DNA of 48,763 nucleotides. Origin: Mycolicibacterium canariasense. GTDB lineage: Bacteria > Actinomycetota > Actinomycetes > Mycobacteriales > Mycobacteriaceae. This document shows, in pieces, positions 45,126-48,763 of the stretch. The stretch covers positions 1 to 48,763 of the forward strand of contig NZ_LQOL01000002.1 of the NCBI RefSeq assembly GCF_002101555.1, given 5' to 3'. The position numbers were made by a program, and so were the translations under genes. Each line of letters begins with the position of its first letter. Within the stretch, counting starts at the first letter, position 1. The notes below the pieces were generated by a model. That model saw only the letters and a list, made by a program, of their open reading frames with translations, was not told the DNA's origin and made no database searches.

Positions 45126-45465
45126 TCCACCGCTGCGCGTCTTCTTCGGCACCGTCGCGCTGACCGGTCGACTGCCCGGAATCCCTTACGGTCCGGGCAT
45201 TTCGTCGTGCTGGCGATGATGGCCTGCGAACTCGTTCTCGGTGCTACCCGGTGCGATGATCGCCGTCGGCGTCGCGTATCTTCTGATGAGCCAGACCCGC
45301 GTGTCGATCTGCAAGTCGCAGCGTTTCGATCGCGACAGCGACATCCGAGTCTAGAAACCGTCTCTAATCAGCCAATATTCGGACACAATGTCCTTTGCTG
45401 GGTCCTGCGTCGGCCATCGGCTGTGCGACTCTCACGGTACGGCATATCCAGCAAAGGAGCTCGTC
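45126..45465. other. Intergenic region before aqpZ
   Basis: About 340 bp with no convincing gene. A 37-codon frame (GTG 45241 to TAG 45354) contains a short hydrophobic stretch MIAVGVAYLLM and a basic tail, but has no ribosome site and is not called. A short palindrome GGACA-CAA-TGTCC lies at 45381-45393, about 75 bp before aqpZ, in the likely promoter area. Confidence 0.4.
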
Positions 45466-46236
45466 ATGTCAAGACCGACAATGCAACACAGGCTGGCCGC
45501 AGAATTCATCGGAACGTTCTGGCTGGTCCTCGGTGGTTGCGGAAGTGCGGTGTTCGCCGCCAAGTTCGTCTCCGGCGACGGAACCTCATTGGGCATCGGA
45601 TTCCTCGGCGTCGCATTGGCATTCGGCCTCACCGTGCTCACCGGTGTGTACGCCTTCGGCACCATCTCCGGTGGCCACTTCAACCCTGCGGTGACGCTCG
45701 GCGCGGCACTGGCACGCCGTGTGGAATGGGCGGCGCTGCCGTTGTATTGGGTGGCGCAGGTGCTCGGCGGCCTGGTGGCAGGCGGTGTCATCTATTTCGT
45801 GGCCAGCGGCCAGGACGGCTGGAGCGCGGCGGGCAACATGGCGGCCAACGGCTACGGCGCACACTCACCCGGCGGGTTCTCCTTGGTGGCCGTGCTGGTC
45901 ACCGAGATCGTCCTGACGGCGGTCTTCCTGCTGGTGATCCTCGGGTCCACCGATGACCGGGCGCCGAAAGGCTTTGCCGGCCTTTCCATCGGCCTGACGC
46001 TGACCCTCATCCACCTGATCTCCATCCCCATCTCGAACACCTCGGTCAACCCGGCACGTTCCACCGCGGTGGCCTTCTTCAACGGCGACGGCGCACCGGC
46101 CCAATTGTGGGCGTTCTGGGTGGCTCCACTGGTCGGGGCCGCCATCGCCGGCGTGGCCTATCCGTTCCTGTTCGGTGTCGCCGAACAGCTCGCGGACCGG
46201 CCGGACCGCGACGACGCCCTGGAGCAGGCCCGCTAG
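45466..46236 (+). CDS. aqpZ: Aquaporin Z
   Basis: A 256-residue, six-span water channel. NPA boxes are at N73 (GGHFNPAV) and N195 (TSVNPARST). H183 in [11 protein letters not shown] and R198 fit the narrow, water-selective filter of AqpZ rather than that of glycerol channels, and the second-half sequence follows E. coli AqpZ almost residue for residue. ATG 45466 has AAAGGAG 7 bp upstream. A longer loop ([20 protein letters not shown]) joins spans 3 and 4. It is not followed by a gene on the same strand. Confidence 0.93.
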   Translation: MSRPTMQHRLAAEFIGTFWLVLGGCGSAVFAAKFVSGDGTSLGIGFLGVALAFGLTVLTGVYAFGTISGGHFNPAVTLGAALARRVEWAALPLYWVAQVLGGLVAGGVIYFVASGQDGWSAAGNMAANGYGAHSPGGFSLVAVLVTEIVLTAVFLLVILGSTDDRAPKGFAGLSIGLTLTLIHLISIPISNTSVNPARSTAVAFFNGDGAPAQLWAFWVAPLVGAAIAGVAYPFLFGVAEQLADRPDRDDALEQAR

Positions 46237-47121
46237 CTACAGCGCCTTCAGATCCGGAATGGCCTGGCGCGCACCGAACCTCGGGTTGCGCGCCAGGCCG
46301 CTGACCTCGAGCAGCCGCACCGCGCGCTGCCGGTGCGGGCGCAGTGGTTCCAGCAGCTCGACCATGGCGGCATCGTCGATGCGATAACCCAGCAACGTCA
46401 TCCCCACCATGTTGGACAGGTGGTAGTCCCCCACCGAGATGGCATCGGCATCACCGAACGCGCGTTGCATCGTCTCGGCCGCGGTCCACTCACCCACCCC
46501 GGGCATCGACTGGAAACCCGCCGCGGTGCGACACCGTTCCAGGGCGTCGGCCCGCTGCGCGCAGCCGACGATGGTGCGGGCCCGGCCCGGATCGATGTTG
46601 GCGCGGTGGAACTCCCAGGACGGGATGCGCCGCCACACCTCCGCCGCGGGCGGAACCCGCATCCCCGCGGGGGCCGGTCCCGGCGCCGGCGCACCGTACT
46701 TCGTCACCAGCCGGCGCCAGCCACGGAAGGCGTCCTTACCGGACACCCGCTGTTCGATGATCGCGGGGATTAGCGCCTCCAGTACCCGGCCGGTCCGGCC
46801 CAGCCGCAGATGCGGCACCCGCTCATGGGCTCTGGCGATCGTCGGTTCGACGGGATGGAAATCCGAGGCATCGTCGTCGGCGCCGAGCAGCGCGGGCAAC
46901 CCGTCCAGGAACTCGTCGGCACCGGCGCCCCACGCCTCGCATTCGGCGACGGTGCGGGTGCTGCCGATCCGGGCCGTCACCGGGCCGGTGCGCATCAGGC
47001 TGGTACGCCAGATGACGCCGTCCACGACGCGGAAGCACGGATCCCCGCAGCCACGGCGCAGCGGCGACAGCGTCAGCAACGGGCTGACGGGTCCGGGGAA
47101 GGCCACACTGCCGGTGGGCAC
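46237..47121 (-). CDS. AlkA-like DNA-3-methyladenine glycosylase (HhH-GPD)
   Basis: A 294-residue protein. The HhH-GPD core is FQSMPGVGEWTAAETMQRAFGDADAISVGDYHL, in which the hairpin LPG-like MPGVGEWTA is followed by the catalytic Asp of VGDYHL. PAIIEQRVSGKDAFRGWRRL is the conserved helix before it. The N-terminal 100 residues are a variable AlkA-type domain. It removes alkylated bases from DNA. It lies tail-to-tail with aqpZ (adjacent stop codons), 25 bp downstream of the DUF427 gene on the same strand. Confidence 0.85.
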   Translation of the reverse strand: MPTGSVAFPGPVSPLLTLSPLRRGCGDPCFRVVDGVIWRTSLMRTGPVTARIGSTRTVAECEAWGAGADEFLDGLPALLGADDDASDFHPVEPTIARAHERVPHLRLGRTGRVLEALIPAIIEQRVSGKDAFRGWRRLVTKYGAPAPGPAPAGMRVPPAAEVWRRIPSWEFHRANIDPGRARTIVGCAQRADALERCRTAAGFQSMPGVGEWTAAETMQRAFGDADAISVGDYHLSNMVGMTLLGYRIDDAAMVELLEPLRPHRQRAVRLLEVSGLARNPRFGARQAIPDLKAL

Positions 47122-47146
47122 CGCACCAGATTACGGCTCCGGCCGG

Positions 47147-47506
47147 TCAGCCCACGACGATGTCGGCCTTGTCCGGGTAGAACGCGACCCGGCCGGCGAT
47201 GGCGGCCACCGCCGGGTACGGGTCCTCGTAGGTCCAGATTGCATCCGGCACCCCGGCCACGTCGTAATAGCTGGCCTCACCCTTGTACGGGCAGTAGGTG
47301 GCGGTGTCGCTGCGGGTCAGCACCGCGGCGTCGACGTCGGCCAGCGGCAGGTACTGCACGGCCGGATAGCTCGCCTCCTGCAAGGTCAGGGCGTTCTCGG
47401 TATCGGCGACGACGGCACCGTTCACCCGGACCGTGACGCGCAGCCCGGTCGGCGTGATGGTGATGGGGTGCTGCGGACCGGGCTGGAGCACGGGACGTTC
47501 ACTCAT
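47147..47506 (-). CDS. DUF427-domain protein
   Basis: A 119-residue single DUF427 domain: VTVRVNGAVVADTENAL, YLPLADVD, TYCPYKGEASYYDV and the final RVAFYPDKAD are typical. Family function is unknown; the TxCPYKG motif with its Cys is invariant. ATG 47506 gives the canonical MSERPVLQPG start; the longer frame to 47548 has no family similarity. Confidence 0.85.
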   Translation of the reverse strand: MSERPVLQPGPQHPITITPTGLRVTVRVNGAVVADTENALTLQEASYPAVQYLPLADVDAAVLTRSDTATYCPYKGEASYYDVAGVPDAIWTYEDPYPAVAAIAGRVAFYPDKADIVVG

Positions 47507-47571
47507 ACGGTCAACAACGTGTCGCGCCGGGCAGGTGATTCCCGCCACCCGCCGGGTTTAGCATCATCGGC

Positions 47572-48048
47572 ATGGTTACCACCGGACCGGCCACCGCGGG
47601 CGCCGACGTCAGCATCGCCGCCTCACCCGAGGCCGTCTACGCGCTGATCACCGATCTCGCCACGCTGGCCACCCTGGCCGAGGAAACCCACGCGATGGAG
47701 TGGCTCAGCGGAGATGCGGCGGTCGCGGGGGCGGTGTTCAAGGGGCACAACCGCAATGGCGCCAAGAAGTGGACCACCAAGTGTACGGTCACCACGGCCG
47801 AGCCGGGCCGGACCTTCGCCTTCGACGTCAAGTCCACCGGTCTGCCGATCGCGCACTGGCGGTACGACATCACCGCCGCCGACGACGGCGGGTGCACCGT
47901 CACCGAGCGAACCTGGGATCGCAGGCCGGGCTGGTTCAAACCGCTGGCCGGGCTGGCCACCGGGGTCTCGGATCGGGATGCGGCCAACGCCGAGCACATC
48001 AAGGCCACCCTGGCGCGGCTGAAGGCCAAAGCCGAGGCCGCCGGCTAG
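47572..48048 (+). CDS. SRPBCC (START-like) family protein
   Basis: A 158-residue protein with VSIAASPEAVYALITDLATLATLAEE at the start, FKGHNRNGAKKWTTKCTVTTAEPGRTFAFDV in the middle and a long C-terminal helix HIKATLARLKAKAEA. This is the polyketide-cyclase/dehydrase-like helix-grip fold that binds hydrophobic ligands. Ligand unknown. It is divergent from the DUF427 gene. Confidence 0.87.
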   Translation: MVTTGPATAGADVSIAASPEAVYALITDLATLATLAEETHAMEWLSGDAAVAGAVFKGHNRNGAKKWTTKCTVTTAEPGRTFAFDVKSTGLPIAHWRYDITAADDGGCTVTERTWDRRPGWFKPLAGLATGVSDRDAANAEHIKATLARLKAKAEAAG

Positions 48049-48055
48049 CGCCGAG

Positions 48056-48763
48056 TCACCGGACCACTTCCCACTCCCGGCTGGCCGACCGCTGGAAGAA
48101 GAAGACCGTGAACGAGTTGGTGAACCACTGCCACAGCAGGCTGGGCCAACCGATCTCGTGGGCCCGCCGGCCGGTGTGGAACACGGCGAGTCGACCGTCG
48201 AAGCGGGTCCGCCCGATTCGGGACAGCCGGCGGAACAGGTCCATATCCTCGGCGGCGACCAACGATTCGTCGAAGCCGTCGACGGCGTGGAAGGCCTGCG
48301 CGGAGATCATCTGGAACTCCCCGCCGGACCCGCCGATACCCAGGATGTTGTTCTGGAATCGGAATTGCAGCCCCAGCATCGTGAAAACCCAGGTGTCGAA
48401 CCATGTACTGGCCTCGGGCAACACCCGGTACTTGACGGTCAGGGCCACCAACTCCGGATTCGCGCGGAACCGCTGCAGTGCCGTGCCGAAGAATTCGTCG
48501 ATATCGGGGATCACCACGTCGGCGTCGAGGAAGACGTAGAAATCGCCACGGGCCACCGCGGCCCCCATGTTTCTGGCCTGGCCGATGGTCTGGCGGGCCG
48601 GCAGGTCGTGCACCACGACCCGGTCGGCGTACCGATGACCGATCGCGGTGGTGGCATCGGCACTGTTGCCGTCGGACACGATGACCGGCTCTTCACAGAT
48701 GAGGGTGTAGAGGTGGTTGGCGCGTCGTTGCCGGGATAGAGGTCGAGGTCTCTCGAAAATGAG
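48056..48763 (-). CDS. Glycosyltransferase family 2 protein, 5' truncated by window edge
   Basis: The frame is open to the window edge. The visible part has VIVSDGNSADAT (nucleotide-binding acidic pair), the QARNMGAAVARGDFYVFLDADVVIP block with the D-x-D metal motif, and FDESLVAAEDMDLFRRL with the ED of the GT-A acceptor site. A C-terminal hydrophobic helix pair (WPSLLWQWFTNSFTVFFF) suggests membrane association. The N-terminal hydrophobic strand usual for GT2 (IPAxN) is not readable in this frame near 48700-48763, where the residues are Arg-rich; a small frameshift or an unusual N-terminus is possible. Confidence 0.75.
   Translation of the reverse strand, partial: LIFERPRPLSRQRRANHLYTLICEEPVIVSDGNSADATTAIGHRYADRVVVHDLPARQTIGQARNMGAAVARGDFYVFLDADVVIPDIDEFFGTALQRFRANPELVALTVKYRVLPEASTWFDTWVFTMLGLQFRFQNNILGIGGSGGEFQMISAQAFHAVDGFDESLVAAEDMDLFRRLSRIGRTRFDGRLAVFHTGRRAHEIGWPSLLWQWFTNSFTVFFFQRSASREWEVVR

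Overview
The window is high-GC actinobacterial DNA whose gene content and order identify a mycobacterium. From memory of the M. tuberculosis H37Rv map, the backbone follows Rv3840 to Rv3859c: LCP protein, bfrB, glpQ1, a zinc-ribbon membrane protein, sodA, an Rv3847-like gene, a GDT1-type exporter, espR, an Rv3850-like gene, hns, rraA, ethA/ethR, an Rv3856c-like PHP protein and gltD/gltB. The absence of whiB6 and the ESX-1 core after gltB, and a Gln at SodA residue 145 (Mn type), point to an environmental or fast-growing Mycolicibacterium-like species. Species identity is inference.

Layout. (1) 1-7.1 kb: envelope and metal homeostasis: LCP transferase, iron-box-controlled ferritin, phosphodiesterase, rhodanese, a DnaA-box cluster, Mn-type superoxide dismutase, and a GDT1/TMEM165 manganese exporter under a probable yybP-ykoY Mn riboswitch. 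(2) 7.5-10.7 kb: espR, then an opposing MAB_1171c-type membrane protein coupled to an ImmA/IrrE-type peptidase, and a Pro/Asp-rich secreted protein. (3) 10.9-15.2 kb: Rv3850-like gene, a membrane protein, a coupled YcnI-CopC-CopD copper set, H-NS-like Hns and RraA. (4) 15.3-19.7 kb: ethA/ethR with a recognisable operator, a DinB polymerase and a PHP/HhH protein.

(5) 19.8-37.5 kb is an accessory block between the PHP gene and gltD. It starts with a coupled four-gene operon encoding EspA-, EspC- and EspD-like type VII secretion-associated proteins plus a membrane-anchored, probably beta-propeller protein. An F420-type oxidoreductase, a LysR regulator and a hydrolase/flavin reductase/MaoC operon follow. 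Next is an eight-gene minus-strand operon with overlapping genes (MHS transporter, metallo-beta-lactamase lactonase, SDR, two beta-hydroxyacid dehydrogenases, cupin, two carboxymuconolactone decarboxylase proteins). Nearby are a FadR-type GntR regulator, a second lactonase and a second SDR. Two almost identical operators, ATGAC-Y-GTCATACAAAA, stand before both transcription units and tie them into one regulon, probably for catabolism of an organic acid through a lactone.

(6) 37.6-48.8 kb: glutamate synthase gltB/gltD, a hotdog thioesterase, aquaporin Z, an AlkA-like glycosylase, a DUF427 protein, an SRPBCC protein and a glycosyltransferase running off the window edge. No tRNA, rRNA, insertion sequence, prophage or CRISPR array was seen.
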